Below, piece after piece: positions 45,307 through 54,323 of a DNA stretch of 64,000 nucleotides. Position 1 is the first letter of the stretch. Every line of letters starts with the position of its first letter. The notes below the pieces were generated by a model. The model saw only the letters and a program-made list of their open reading frames with translations. It was not told where the DNA came from and made no database searches. The translations under genes and the position numbers were made by a program. Source of the stretch: Halomicrococcus gelatinilyticus (lineage in GTDB: Archaea > Halobacteriota > Halobacteria > Halobacteriales > Haladaptataceae); the NCBI GenBank assembly GCA_024227995.1, contig CP100465.1, positions 2,356,001-2,420,000 on the forward strand, in the 5' to 3' direction.

Positions 45307-45322
45307 TTTTGGCGAGCCTAAA
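45307..45322 (+). promoter_or_regulatory. DtxR-type operator, distal copy
   Basis: TTTTGG-cgag-CCTAAA, an imperfect palindrome with one mismatch between half-sites, 43 nt before the ATG. It lies just upstream of a TATA-like ttttaatc (45333-45340). The half-sites equal those of the proximal copy. Confidence 0.65.
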
Positions 45323-45341
45323 AATCGGAACGTTTTAATCC

Positions 45342-45357
45342 TTTAGGCCGACCTAAA
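45342..45357 (+). promoter_or_regulatory. DtxR-type operator, proximal copy
   Basis: TTTAGG-ccga-CCTAAA, a perfect 6+4+6 palindrome ending seven bases before the DUF5059 ATG, over the likely transcription start. The TTAGG/CCTAA core resembles sites of DtxR-family iron or manganese repressors, including haloarchaeal Idr/SirR proteins (from memory). Bound here, a repressor would block transcription when metal is plentiful. Confidence 0.7.
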
Positions 45358-45364
45358 TCCTCGC

Positions 45365-47779
45365 ATGCAGACGAACAGACGGGACCTGCTGAAGGCAGGC
45401 GGCGGACTGGTAGCGAGCACCCTCGTCGCGGGCTGTGGCGCGCAGCTCTCGGCGTCGGGCGAGACGGGCGGCTCGGGTGCGAATGCGGCGGTCGCGGCCG
45501 AGTGGAACGCCATGCGGGCCCGGCTCTACGACGCGCAAGCCCTCGCCGTCGCGGGCGAGTTCGACGCCGGCGCGTCGGTCGCCGAGGACGTCTTCGCGCG
45601 GTTCGAGGCGGCGTCTGGCGAGTGGGGCGCCCACGAGAAGCTCGAGGAAACGAGCGAGAAGCAGTACGAGGAGTTCGAGGAGGCCCTCGGACAGCTGACG
45701 TCGCGGCTCCGGGAAGGGAACCAGGCGGAGGTCGACGTGGAGGTCGGCCTCGGCGACGATCACCTCCGGGCGGCCCAGGAACGGCTCGTCGGTGAGGCGA
45801 ACGTCCGTGCGCTCGACCTCCAGCTGTTCGGTACGCGCGTCGAGAACGCAGCGATGCTCGCCGCAGCCGGGAAGACCGACGCCGCGGCGACCGTCGCTGG
45901 GAACGTGCTCGGCGACTTCGAGTCGAGTCCGGTCCACGACGCCCTCGAATCCGCCGCGAGCGAGAGCTACGAGGCGTTCGAGAGCGCGGCGAAGACGGCG
46001 AAGCGAGCGGCGAACGACGGGAACGTGAAGATGGTCCTCGGGCGGGCCAACGCCGCCGTCACGGCCGCCGTCGAGGGCTCCTACGCGGTCGCGGACGCGA
46101 AGCCGGCCGCCGGCGCGGGCCACCTCGCGGCGATGCAGGGTCAGGCCTTCGACGCGAAGGCGCTCGCCTCGCTCGGCGGGCCGTCGACCGCGTACGCCCA
46201 CGCCGCCGCGCTGAACGTCTATCGCGCCCGCGTCGCCGACTGTGCGTGGCTGGTCAGCCAGGGCGCGACGGACCGGGCGAAGCAGGTCGCGACCGACGTC
46301 TTCGCCCACTTCGAGGGTGCGAAGGCCCACGAGGCGCTGGAGGAGGCCGACCACGACGCCTACGAGAGCTTCGAGGGCGGACTGGAGACGCTCTCGACTG
46401 CGGCAGGGTCGGGCGACCGGACGACCGTCGCGTCGGCGATCGACCAGATCGACGGCGCGCTCGTCGCGGGCATCGAGGCGCTGGCGAGCGGCACCGCGGC
46501 GGCCGTCCTCCAGTCCGGATTCTTCCGCGCGCGGTTCGGCGACGCGATGGAACTGCAGGCGAGCGGCGAGACGACGACCGCCGCCAGCATCGCCCGGAGC
46601 CTGTTCGAACGCTTCGAGGCGGACGAACTCGGTTTCCACGAGGCGCTGGAGGACACCAGCGAGAAGCTCTACGAGCGGTTCGAGCACGAGCACCTGAAGG
46701 AGGGGCTCATCCCGGCACTGGAGAACGGGAACGGCTCAGCGGCGAACACGCACTTCGACGGCGTCCAGCAGGCGCTCCTCGACTTCGAGGCGAAGGCGGG
46801 CGCCCCGGCGCTCGCTTCCGGTGCGGAGGCGGCGATGGCGACCGGACGCGCGTTCGACGCGGCCGGCGTGGCCGCGCTCGGCGATGGCGACCGCGCGGCG
46901 ACCGTCGTCGAGGACGCGTACTCGACGTTCGAGGCCGGTGCCGCCGGCTATCACGAGGCGCTGGAGGAGGCCGACCACGACGCCTACGAGCAGTTCGAGA
47001 CGCGCCTCGTCGGCGTGGGCGAGGCCGCGAGCGGAGACGGCGACCCCTACGCCGCCGCGAAGCGGTTCAACGGGACGAGCGTCGGGTCGCTGTACGCCAT
47101 CGTGGACGCGGCCGGCGGCGACTACGGCCCGCAGGCCGCGACCGTCGTTCAGGACGTCTTCGGCCAGTTCGAGAAAGCGACCGTCCACGAACTGCTCGAG
47201 GAGGGCGACCACGCCACCTACGAGGCGTTCGAGTCGGCGCTGAACGACTACGCGACCGCACTGAAGAACGGCGACGGCGTCGACGCGGCGGCGGACGCGT
47301 TCGCCAGCGCCGCGCTCCGCGGCCAGTTCGCGGTCGTCGGCGCAGTCGACAAAGCACCCGTCGACGGCGAGTCCGGTTCGGACGAGTCCGGCGGCGGCCA
47401 CGACGAGGGCCTCACGGGCGGTCCGAACGTCCAGCAGGGCGTGCCGGACGACGCCGACCATGTCGTCGACATGAAGGCCGTCTCGTTCGAGCCTGCGGAG
47501 CTCACGGTGAAGCAGGGCGACACCGTCGCGTGGAAGCACGCCGGCGGCGAGGCCCACTCCGTCACCGCCTACGAGGCCGAAATCCCGGAGGCGGCGACCT
47601 ACTTCGCCTCCGGCGGTTTCGACTCCGAGGAGGCGGCCCGCGAGGGCTGGGAGGCGGGCAAGGGCGCCGTCCAGTCCGGCCAGTCGTACGTACACACGTT
47701 CGAGACGGAAGGCACGTTCGAGTACGTCTGCGTGCCCCACGAGGCCGCGGGGATGAAAGGGACGATCGTCGTCGAGTGA
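45365..47779 (+). CDS. DUF5059 lipoprotein: six helical repeats plus C-terminal cupredoxin
   Basis: An 804-residue exported lipoprotein (RRDLLKAGGG signal, lipobox VAGC at C24). Six repeat units follow, each containing HExLEE...YExFE: histidines at 90, 191, 322, 425, 530 and 608, each followed by acidic residues and a Tyr-Glu-x-Phe-Glu. The spacing is 78 to 131 residues. A Gly/Asp linker (665-690) leads to a cupredoxin domain with the full copper set H731, C789, H792 and M797. The architecture recalls bacterial EfeO (cupredoxin plus helical metal-binding domain). The two DtxR-like operators suggest induction on iron or manganese shortage. Confidence 0.88.
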   Translation: MQTNRRDLLKAGGGLVASTLVAGCGAQLSASGETGGSGANAAVAAEWNAMRARLYDAQALAVAGEFDAGASVAEDVFARFEAASGEWGAHEKLEETSEKQYEEFEEALGQLTSRLREGNQAEVDVEVGLGDDHLRAAQERLVGEANVRALDLQLFGTRVENAAMLAAAGKTDAAATVAGNVLGDFESSPVHDALESAASESYEAFESAAKTAKRAANDGNVKMVLGRANAAVTAAVEGSYAVADAKPAAGAGHLAAMQGQAFDAKALASLGGPSTAYAHAAALNVYRARVADCAWLVSQGATDRAKQVATDVFAHFEGAKAHEALEEADHDAYESFEGGLETLSTAAGSGDRTTVASAIDQIDGALVAGIEALASGTAAAVLQSGFFRARFGDAMELQASGETTTAASIARSLFERFEADELGFHEALEDTSEKLYERFEHEHLKEGLIPALENGNGSAANTHFDGVQQALLDFEAKAGAPALASGAEAAMATGRAFDAAGVAALGDGDRAATVVEDAYSTFEAGAAGYHEALEEADHDAYEQFETRLVGVGEAASGDGDPYAAAKRFNGTSVGSLYAIVDAAGGDYGPQAATVVQDVFGQFEKATVHELLEEGDHATYEAFESALNDYATALKNGDGVDAAADAFASAALRGQFAVVGAVDKAPVDGESGSDESGGGHDEGLTGGPNVQQGVPDDADHVVDMKAVSFEPAELTVKQGDTVAWKHAGGEAHSVTAYEAEIPEAATYFASGGFDSEEAAREGWEAGKGAVQSGQSYVHTFETEGTFEYVCVPHEAAGMKGTIVVE

Positions 47780-47798
47780 TCGACCCCGGACGCCGACG

Positions 47799-48980
47799 TC
47801 AGACGTTACCGCTCAGCGCGTCGAAGACGTCGTCGGTGAACTCCTGTTCGGACCAGAGGCCGACCTCGGAACCGCCGGCGACGACGGCCGACTCGACGGG
47901 CACCTGGCCGCCGCCCATCCGGGCGTGTCCCCCTGCGTCCGCGCCCGGGATGTCGTCCACGGCCGCCTGGAGCGCCCGGCCCATGTGGACGCGGTCGTCG
48001 CGTGACCGCCCCGAGAGGTGCATCGTGTCGCCGCGCCGGCCGTAGACGACCACCGCCGTCACCCCTTCGAGGTGCATCAACTCGTCCGCGGCCTGCGGGA
48101 TGGCGTCGACGTTCGACACCTCGCCCACGTGGCTGACCGCGAACGAGCCCCGCACCTCGCGGTCGCTGATGGCTCGCGACTTCACCTCTAGCACCTCCGC
48201 GCTCACCTGCGGGTTGGCGATGCGGTCGAGGCGGTGTTCGTCGACGCCCCGGTAGAGGTAGGCGCTGGCGGCGAACTCCGCCTCCGAACAGCCGTTCGTC
48301 AGGTGCTTGGTGTCCGACTGGATGCCGTACAGGAGGCCGGTCGCGACGTCCGACGGGAGGACGAAGTCGTCGGCCGGCGGGACTGCGTCGGGGCCGATGG
48401 GGTCGGCGTCGAGGTCCTGGAAGTACTTCGCGACGATGGTCGAGCACGCACCGTACTCCGTTCGCTTGTCCGTGAACACCTCGCCGGTGCCGTTGCCGGG
48501 GTGGTGGTCGACGACCGCGTACGGTTCGATGCGCTCGGCACCGTCGAAGCCGCGGGGCGTGTTGTGGTCGACCAGCACGATGGTGGAAGCCGCGAGGTCC
48601 GTGACGTGGTCGACCGTCTCCATGTCCAGGTCGAGGACGGTCCGGAACGCGCGGTTCTCCTGGTGGCGGACCTGCCCCGAGTACTGCAACGTCGCCTCCG
48701 TGTCGACCGCCTCGGCGAGGTGGGCGACGCCGACCGCACACGCCATCGCGTCCGGGTCCGGATTCGGATGCATCAGGACGACGACCTCGTCGCGCTTCGC
48801 CAGCGCCCGCCTGAGACGGGCGCCCATCGGTCGCCGGATCCACCGGACGACGAGCCACAGCGAGACGGCGAGGACGACCATGCCGACCACGGCGGCGGCC
48901 ACGATGGCCGGATTCGCGGAGCCGTAGCTCCCCACCTCCTGGATCAGGCTCCGAGCCGACTGGCCGCCCGGAATCTCCAT
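47799..48980 (-). CDS. Membrane-anchored DHH family phosphoesterase
   Basis: A 393-residue protein. One helix (about 24-46) anchors the N-terminus. The DHH domain has MHPNPDPDAMAC (70-81), LVDHNTP and VVDHHPG (D158, H159, H160), the Mn-binding motifs. A DHHA1 domain ends with GGHARMGGGQV, the substrate-binding loop. Such proteins hydrolyse short nucleotides or cyclic dinucleotides such as c-di-AMP, or nanoRNA. A membrane anchor with DHH/DHHA1 resembles a simplified GdpP. It converges with the DUF5059 gene. Confidence 0.88.
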   Translation of the reverse strand: MEIPGGQSARSLIQEVGSYGSANPAIVAAAVVGMVVLAVSLWLVVRWIRRPMGARLRRALAKRDEVVVLMHPNPDPDAMACAVGVAHLAEAVDTEATLQYSGQVRHQENRAFRTVLDLDMETVDHVTDLAASTIVLVDHNTPRGFDGAERIEPYAVVDHHPGNGTGEVFTDKRTEYGACSTIVAKYFQDLDADPIGPDAVPPADDFVLPSDVATGLLYGIQSDTKHLTNGCSEAEFAASAYLYRGVDEHRLDRIANPQVSAEVLEVKSRAISDREVRGSFAVSHVGEVSNVDAIPQAADELMHLEGVTAVVVYGRRGDTMHLSGRSRDDRVHMGRALQAAVDDIPGADAGGHARMGGGQVPVESAVVAGGSEVGLWSEQEFTDDVFDALSGNV

Positions 48981-49053
48981 ACGACGTGGTCAATACGAGA
49001 AGACAAGAATTTTTCCCGAGAGTTACACGTGTCAGACTCTTGTAATCCGTCCG

Positions 49054-49911
49054 TCAGACGTCCCCGGTCCACTCGTCGACCGCCGACCGGTACCCCTCGC
49101 GGAACGTCGGATAGGAGTACTCGTACCCGAGCTTCCGCAGCCGCTCGTTCGAGCATCGCTTGCTCGACCGCGCCCGTCCCGACGCAGCGTCGGACGGGCG
49201 CACGTCCGGCGGCTCGACCCCACATTCTGCGGCCAGCCACGCCGCCAGTTCAGGCCGCTCGACCGGCTCGTCGTCGACCACCAGGACGACCTCGTTCCGG
49301 GCGTGGTCTCCCGCCAGCAGGAACCGGACCGCGCCCGCCGCGTCGTCGCGGTGGACGAGGTTCAGGTAGCCCTCGGCGACCGGGCCGTCGAGATAGCGGT
49401 CCAGCCGGTATCGGTCCGGCCCGTAGAGGCCCGCGAACCGGGCGACCGTTCCGTCCATCGGCCCGGGCGCGTCCAGCGCCGTCCGCTCCGCCTCGACGAG
49501 CACCGACTCTCGCTCGGTCGCCGGGTCGAGCGGCGTCTCCTCGTCGACCCACGCGCCGTCCCGGTCGCCGTAGACGCCCGTGCTCGACGTGTAGACGAAC
49601 CTGTCCGGTGGATCGTCGCGGGCCGCGAACGTCTCGACGGCCGTCTCCAGTCCCTCGACGTACACCTCGCGCGCGGCCGCTGCATCGCGACCGCCGGCGC
49701 TCGCCGCGTAGACGACCGCGTCCACCGCGGGGACCGCCGCGAGGTCGTCCGGGTCGGTCACGTCACCCTGCACCGCGTCGAATCCAGCGTCCGCTATCGC
49801 TTCGCCCCCCGCGTCCGACCGGCGCACGCCGACGACGTCGTGTCCGGCCGCCGTTAGCTGTGCACCGAGTTCGATGCCGACGTACCCACAGCCGAGGATG
49901 GCGACGTCCAT
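49054..49911 (-). CDS. NAD-dependent epimerase / SDR family protein
   Basis: A 285-residue extended-type short-chain dehydrogenase. VAILGCGYVGIELGAQL gives the Rossmann glycine motif GCGYVG near the start. VYTSSTGVYGDRDG has the SDR serine and tyrosine region, though the usual Tyr-x3-Lys is not obvious, so catalysis may differ. NLVHRDDAAGAVRFLL is the epimerase family's later motif. The substrate is probably a sugar nucleotide or a related compound. Stands alone with a short gap to the DUF5791 gene. Confidence 0.82.
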   Translation of the reverse strand: MDVAILGCGYVGIELGAQLTAAGHDVVGVRRSDAGGEAIADAGFDAVQGDVTDPDDLAAVPAVDAVVYAASAGGRDAAAAREVYVEGLETAVETFAARDDPPDRFVYTSSTGVYGDRDGAWVDEETPLDPATERESVLVEAERTALDAPGPMDGTVARFAGLYGPDRYRLDRYLDGPVAEGYLNLVHRDDAAGAVRFLLAGDHARNEVVLVVDDEPVERPELAAWLAAECGVEPPDVRPSDAASGRARSSKRCSNERLRKLGYEYSYPTFREGYRSAVDEWTGDV

Positions 49912-49949
49912 GGACGATGTCGGTCCCGAATCCGCATAACTCCGCCGCT

Positions 49950-50378
49950 CTAGGCTTTGCGCTCGGCGATGACGTGGTGGATGGCCGCGTACTCCGCCAG
50001 CGTCATCTTCCGACGGCCCTCCACCTGCTGCTGGACCGTGCGTGGTTCGACCTCCCCGTCGATCTCCGACGCCAGCCTGTCGACGTCGAGGACCGCCGTC
50101 GTCATCCCCATCATCAGGTGGTCGCGCAGTTCGGTGACGATGGCGTCCTTCGACGGAGCGTCCCCGGCGGTCGCCAGTATCGCCGCCGCGTCCTCTATCG
50201 TCACCCCGGGCGACTCGCCGTCCGCGAGCCCCGCGACGACGTCGCGGTCCACGTCGGCGCGGTCGGCTACCGCGTCGACGCCGACGGCGTCGATGGTCGC
50301 CGCGAGTTCCGCCTCGTACTGCGCTCGGAGCTCGGCCGGCGTCAGCGACGCCGGGTCCGCAACCTCGTCGTAGAGCAT
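49950..50378 (-). CDS. DUF5791 family protein
   Basis: A 142-residue soluble, acidic, mostly helical protein. The N-terminus (MLYDEVADPASLTPAELRAQ) and the C-terminal MTLAEYAAIHHVIAERKA are the recognisable ends of this haloarchaeal family. GVTIEDAAAILATAGDAPSKDAI resembles a helical DNA- or protein-contact module, as in small HTH-like folds, but no function is known. The ATG at 50378 gives the family length. It precedes the epimerase on the same strand with a 38-nt gap. Confidence 0.8.
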   Translation of the reverse strand: MLYDEVADPASLTPAELRAQYEAELAATIDAVGVDAVADRADVDRDVVAGLADGESPGVTIEDAAAILATAGDAPSKDAIVTELRDHLMMGMTTAVLDVDRLASEIDGEVEPRTVQQQVEGRRKMTLAEYAAIHHVIAERKA

Positions 50379-50424
50379 GTGCGACGAGTCGGGAGCGCGG
50401 ACAAAAGGGGTTGTCGCTCCGGCG

Positions 50425-53400
50425 CTACCACCCCGCCGACCGCTCGTCGGCGTTCCCGTCCACGTCGCCGACGCCGCGACCGTTCGGCGGCACGGCGATC
50501 GCGACCACCGTCGTCGTCCGGAACGACACCGGCGTCGAACGACCGAGCCGCTCCGCGTGGCCGTCGCCGTCCGCGTCCATCCGGACGGTCGCGGCCTCCC
50601 GGACGTAGGCCGTCGACGCGCCGGTCGCACCGGGCGGTCCCTGCGGTGCTCGCACGACGAACCGCTCGTAGTGCCCGCGAACGGTGACGTGCCAGACGTT
50701 GACCGTCGCGTACCAGTACCCCGGCACCGGCACGACCGGGAGCCCCCCAGGTACGTCCGACAGCACCTCGCCGACCCAGCGTCGCTGGGCGCGCCTGCTG
50801 AGTCTCTCGACGCCGTTCCCCGCCATGCGCTTCAGCTCCTCGTTCACGACGGTCCTGGTGGTCGTCAGCGTCCCGTTCACCACGCTCCGCTTCGGTCTGC
50901 TCGCGTTCCGGCGCGCCGCGTCGAGCGCGAACCGCGTCGCTAGCTGCACGCGCCCTCGTTCGACGGTCGACCACTTCCCGGCTCGTTCGGCGGCGAGCGC
51001 CGTCGCGACGGCCCGCGCCGCGGACCCGTTCACGACCGCCAGCGCCGTCGCGTGGGTCGTCCGCCAGCGGGCCAGTCCGCGACCGACGCCGCGACGGACC
51101 GTCGACTCGTCGAGTCCGGGTGCAGTCCCCCGGAGCCGGTCGCGGAGCCGTCGTTCGAGATCGTCGAGCGACGCGCCGAGCGACGACCGGAGCCGGTCTC
51201 TGCGTTCGCGCAACGTCGCGTTCCGTCCGGCCGCCAGCGTCCGGTTCGCCCCCCGGAGCGTCAGCGCAGCCGAGCGGAGGTCGACGCGCCCACGCTTGCG
51301 ACTGCCGCCCAGGTCCCCCGTGACGGCGTCGACCGCGTCGCCGTAGGGGACCGTGAACACGTTGACGTTGCGCGCCGCCAGCGGGTGGACGGAATCGCCG
51401 TCCGGTACTGCGACGACCTGCCCGTGGTCGACCGACGCGAGCGTGAGGTACGGCGGTGCGCCGTCCACGCGGAGGTCGAGCGCCTGCCCTGGACCGCCTG
51501 CCGGCATGGGACGCCGTTCCGGCGTCTTGGTCGCCCGCCGCGCCCGGAGGATCTGTTGGATCTTTCCCAGCGACACGCCCGTGGCGTCACCGACGATGTC
51601 GTCGAGCTGTCGGCGCGCCCGGGCGGACCGGTCTGCGCGGTCGTCGAGTCGTGCGAGCACCCGGTCGAGATACGCGGCGCGAGCTGCGAACCGCGCCCGC
51701 TCCGCGACGTCTTCGTACTGGACCGGCGCGTCCAGGAGGTCGCTCCGACGAGCGCGCAGGCGCTTCGCCAGCTTCGCCGCCGGAATCGTCTCCCCGACGA
51801 GCTGTCCGCGTGGGACCGTCACCGAGACGTTCCGGACGCGGTCGCGCAGCGACTGGAGGTCACGATACGCCCGGGAGCGGAGCCCGTCGGGCCGCTTTCC
51901 GTGTACTGTCACCGGTTCTGTGTCGAGCGGACGCTCGACGGCGCGACGCGCCAGGCGGTCGGTACCGCCGCGATCGCGGACGAGCCGTTCCAGGGCTTTC
52001 CGCTCCACGTCGGCGAAGTTCGGGCCTGGTGGGTCGGTCGCACGCTCGTGGACCGTCACCACTGGCCGCTCCGGCGCGACCGCCGTCGAGCGATGGTCGC
52101 CGGCGACGCCGAGCGCGACGACCGCCACGTCCCGCCACCGTCGCTCGGTTCGCGTCGTCCGGTTCCCGTGCCGCCAGGTGCGGACGACGACGTGTTCGCG
52201 AACGACGCGACGCCCTTCGTGGTGGAGCAGGTGCCAGCCCGTCGGCGGTGCAGGTGGGTCGACGTCGACCGCCTCGACCGTGACGCTGCTTCGCTCGTCC
52301 GCCCCGGCGAGCGACCAGTTGCGTCCGGGTGGTACGGGTTCGGGCTCCGACTCGCTGGCGACGTGCTGCACTGAGGTCACCGGCCGGACGTCGATCGAGT
52401 AGGACGAGGCGAGCGCGTCGTCGAAACCGCCCCCGAGGAGGTCGTACAGCGCACGGTCGGCCGTCTCGTTGACCGCGACGGCAGTCGTCGACTCCGGCGA
52501 GGTCGCGGGGTCGCCGACGCCGGGAATCCTCGATAGTGCCTCCGACGTCGCCGTCGCGAGGACGTCGTCGACCCACGGTCCAGCACGGCCGCTTCCCGGC
52601 TTCAGGAGGTCCGTCAGCCCCACGCGGGCGGTCGCGCGACCCAGCGCCCGCCGCCCGGCCGGGTCGCTGCGTCCGAACGCCGCTCGCTGCTCCCCGAGGA
52701 GCGCTCCGTTCGTCGTCAGTTCGACGTGCCGGTTCGCCAGCACGTTCTCTATCGGGGCCCCGCCGTGCTGTGCGTAGCCGCGCGCCCAGACGACGGGGTA
52801 GAGGCGCGCCGTGAGCCGTCGTCCGAGCCCCGACTTCAGGGGGCCGCGGTTCAGCCGTCGCTCGAACCGCTCGACGCGCTCGTGGAGTGCGAGCACGGGC
52901 GTTGCGACCGTGAGCGTGACCGTCCGTGCGCCGCGTGCTATCACCCGTCCGCCGCGTTCGACGCGAACGGAGACGTTCTCGACCTGGACGCGGACGCCGC
53001 TCTCCGTCGACGGGCCGACGGCGGTGACGGTCACGTCGCGCTTCGCTCGTCGCAGCGCGCTCGCGTTCGGGGTGGGGGACAGCGACACCTCGGCCTCTGC
53101 GTCTCCGACGCGGGCGGCCACCGATTCGAGCTCGCGACGGGCGGTGTCGTAGACGCGGACCCGGAGGTAGTCGCGGAAGGGCGTCGACGCGTTCAGCACG
53201 CGGCCAGCGCTCGTGTTCGCCGGTTCGACGACCGGACGGGCAGCAGCGTCCCGGGCGACGTGCTGGACGGCGTCGCGGAGCGCGGTCCGCGAACTTGCCA
53301 CGGCGCGCTCGGCGGCACGGTCGGCGTCGCGTTCGACCGCCGGCGTCGGCGGGGCGACGATGGTCGCCGACAGCGTCGCGCTCCCCACGAGCAGCAGGAC

Positions 53401-53451
53401 GCCGACGAACGCGAAGGGGACGCGACCCCTGGTGTCGTCCGCGAGTCTCAC
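50425..53451 (-). CDS. Large secreted/pilin-like protein of the Tad-like operon (DUF7286-like)
   Basis: The 1008-residue protein has one N-terminal helix (RVPFAFVGVLLLVGSATLSA). The rest is extracellular-looking, arginine- and serine/threonine-rich with many N-glycosylation sequons. GYWYATVNVWHVTVRGHYERF near the end is a beta-rich section. The start is GTG at 53451, four bases before the stop of the previous gene (GTGA overlap), which explains the open frame running far upstream. It is the last and largest gene of the operon and may be a tip or cover component. Family number from memory. Confidence 0.75.
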   Translation of the reverse strand: MRLADDTRGRVPFAFVGVLLLVGSATLSATIVAPPTPAVERDADRAAERAVASSRTALRDAVQHVARDAAARPVVEPANTSAGRVLNASTPFRDYLRVRVYDTARRELESVAARVGDAEAEVSLSPTPNASALRRAKRDVTVTAVGPSTESGVRVQVENVSVRVERGGRVIARGARTVTLTVATPVLALHERVERFERRLNRGPLKSGLGRRLTARLYPVVWARGYAQHGGAPIENVLANRHVELTTNGALLGEQRAAFGRSDPAGRRALGRATARVGLTDLLKPGSGRAGPWVDDVLATATSEALSRIPGVGDPATSPESTTAVAVNETADRALYDLLGGGFDDALASSYSIDVRPVTSVQHVASESEPEPVPPGRNWSLAGADERSSVTVEAVDVDPPAPPTGWHLLHHEGRRVVREHVVVRTWRHGNRTTRTERRWRDVAVVALGVAGDHRSTAVAPERPVVTVHERATDPPGPNFADVERKALERLVRDRGGTDRLARRAVERPLDTEPVTVHGKRPDGLRSRAYRDLQSLRDRVRNVSVTVPRGQLVGETIPAAKLAKRLRARRSDLLDAPVQYEDVAERARFAARAAYLDRVLARLDDRADRSARARRQLDDIVGDATGVSLGKIQQILRARRATKTPERRPMPAGGPGQALDLRVDGAPPYLTLASVDHGQVVAVPDGDSVHPLAARNVNVFTVPYGDAVDAVTGDLGGSRKRGRVDLRSAALTLRGANRTLAAGRNATLRERRDRLRSSLGASLDDLERRLRDRLRGTAPGLDESTVRRGVGRGLARWRTTHATALAVVNGSAARAVATALAAERAGKWSTVERGRVQLATRFALDAARRNASRPKRSVVNGTLTTTRTVVNEELKRMAGNGVERLSRRAQRRWVGEVLSDVPGGLPVVPVPGYWYATVNVWHVTVRGHYERFVVRAPQGPPGATGASTAYVREAATVRMDADGDGHAERLGRSTPVSFRTTTVVAIAVPPNGRGVGDVDGNADERSAGW

Positions 53452-54323
53452 GGCGACCACACCCTGACGACGACCTCGACGCGGTCGGCTGCGGTCGCTC
53501 GCGCTGCCTGGTCCGGCGACGCGTACTGCTCGCCGAGTCGCGGTTCGAGAGTGGCCGAGAGTCCCGCCGCGAGCTCGTGTCGCGCACCCGCGAGGTCGTC
53601 CGACGCCAGTTCGTCCCCGGGGTTCGCGTCGGTCAGCGCTGCGAATCGGCGGAACCGGACGCTCGTCAGCGGGGCAGTCCGTCGGTGCTGGAGCGAGGCC
53701 CGGAGCCGTTCCGGCGGGAACAGTCCCCGGACGATCCGCCGGGCGACGGCGTCTGCGACCCGGTCGTACGTCTGCCAGCCGACGACGGGTCGGGCGGTGC
53801 GTCGAACCGGTGCGATTCCGCTGGGGACGTCGACCACCGCGGCGTGGACGTCGGCCTCCGGCGGCGGTGACGGCCCCAGCGTGCAACCCCCGGCGACGGG
53901 AGCGTCCGGGTACGGCTCCCACCGGGCGACGACCTGGACCTGCCGACCCGCAGTTCCCGTGCCACCGCTCAGCGAGCGGAACTCCCGTTCTAGCGCACGT
54001 TCGAAGTCGTCGTTCCGGTCGGTGACGTCGCTCCCGTTCACGCTGACGTCTCCGGTCGCACAGGCCGCAGCGAGGCCGGTGAGGGTGTCGTGCGCCGCTC
54101 GGCTGTAGGTCCGGGGGCCGTCGGGGAGGGACACTCCACCGCGACCCGTCACGGAGAGCGTGTAGTTCACCTCGGCAGTGCTCGTCGTCAGGGTCTCCGC
54201 GACGGCAGCGGCGGGGTTCCCACTCCTCTCGGCAGGCGCGTCGGCGGAGACGAGAACCAGTGCGGCGGCGCTCACGAGCAGCAGACACAGCGTCGCGTCG
54301 ACGGCGGTGCTGATCCCTCTCAT
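53448..54323 (-). CDS. Single-anchor pilus-associated protein (DUF7284-like)
   Basis: A 291-residue protein. MRGISTAVDATLCLLLVSAAALVLVSADA gives, in its core, a TadE-like N-terminal helix of the class III pilin kind. An extracellular domain follows with a ladder of Arg- and Asp-rich helices. A DATLCLLLVS start with few charges is typical of secretion-pathway pseudopilins. Its ATG overlaps the DUF7285 stop, and its stop overlaps the start of the next gene. Probably a minor pilin or scaffold. Family number from memory. Confidence 0.75.
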   Translation of the reverse strand: MRGISTAVDATLCLLLVSAAALVLVSADAPAERSGNPAAAVAETLTTSTAEVNYTLSVTGRGGVSLPDGPRTYSRAAHDTLTGLAAACATGDVSVNGSDVTDRNDDFERALEREFRSLSGGTGTAGRQVQVVARWEPYPDAPVAGGCTLGPSPPPEADVHAAVVDVPSGIAPVRRTARPVVGWQTYDRVADAVARRIVRGLFPPERLRASLQHRRTAPLTSVRFRRFAALTDANPGDELASDDLAGARHELAAGLSATLEPRLGEQYASPDQAARATAADRVEVVVRVWSP

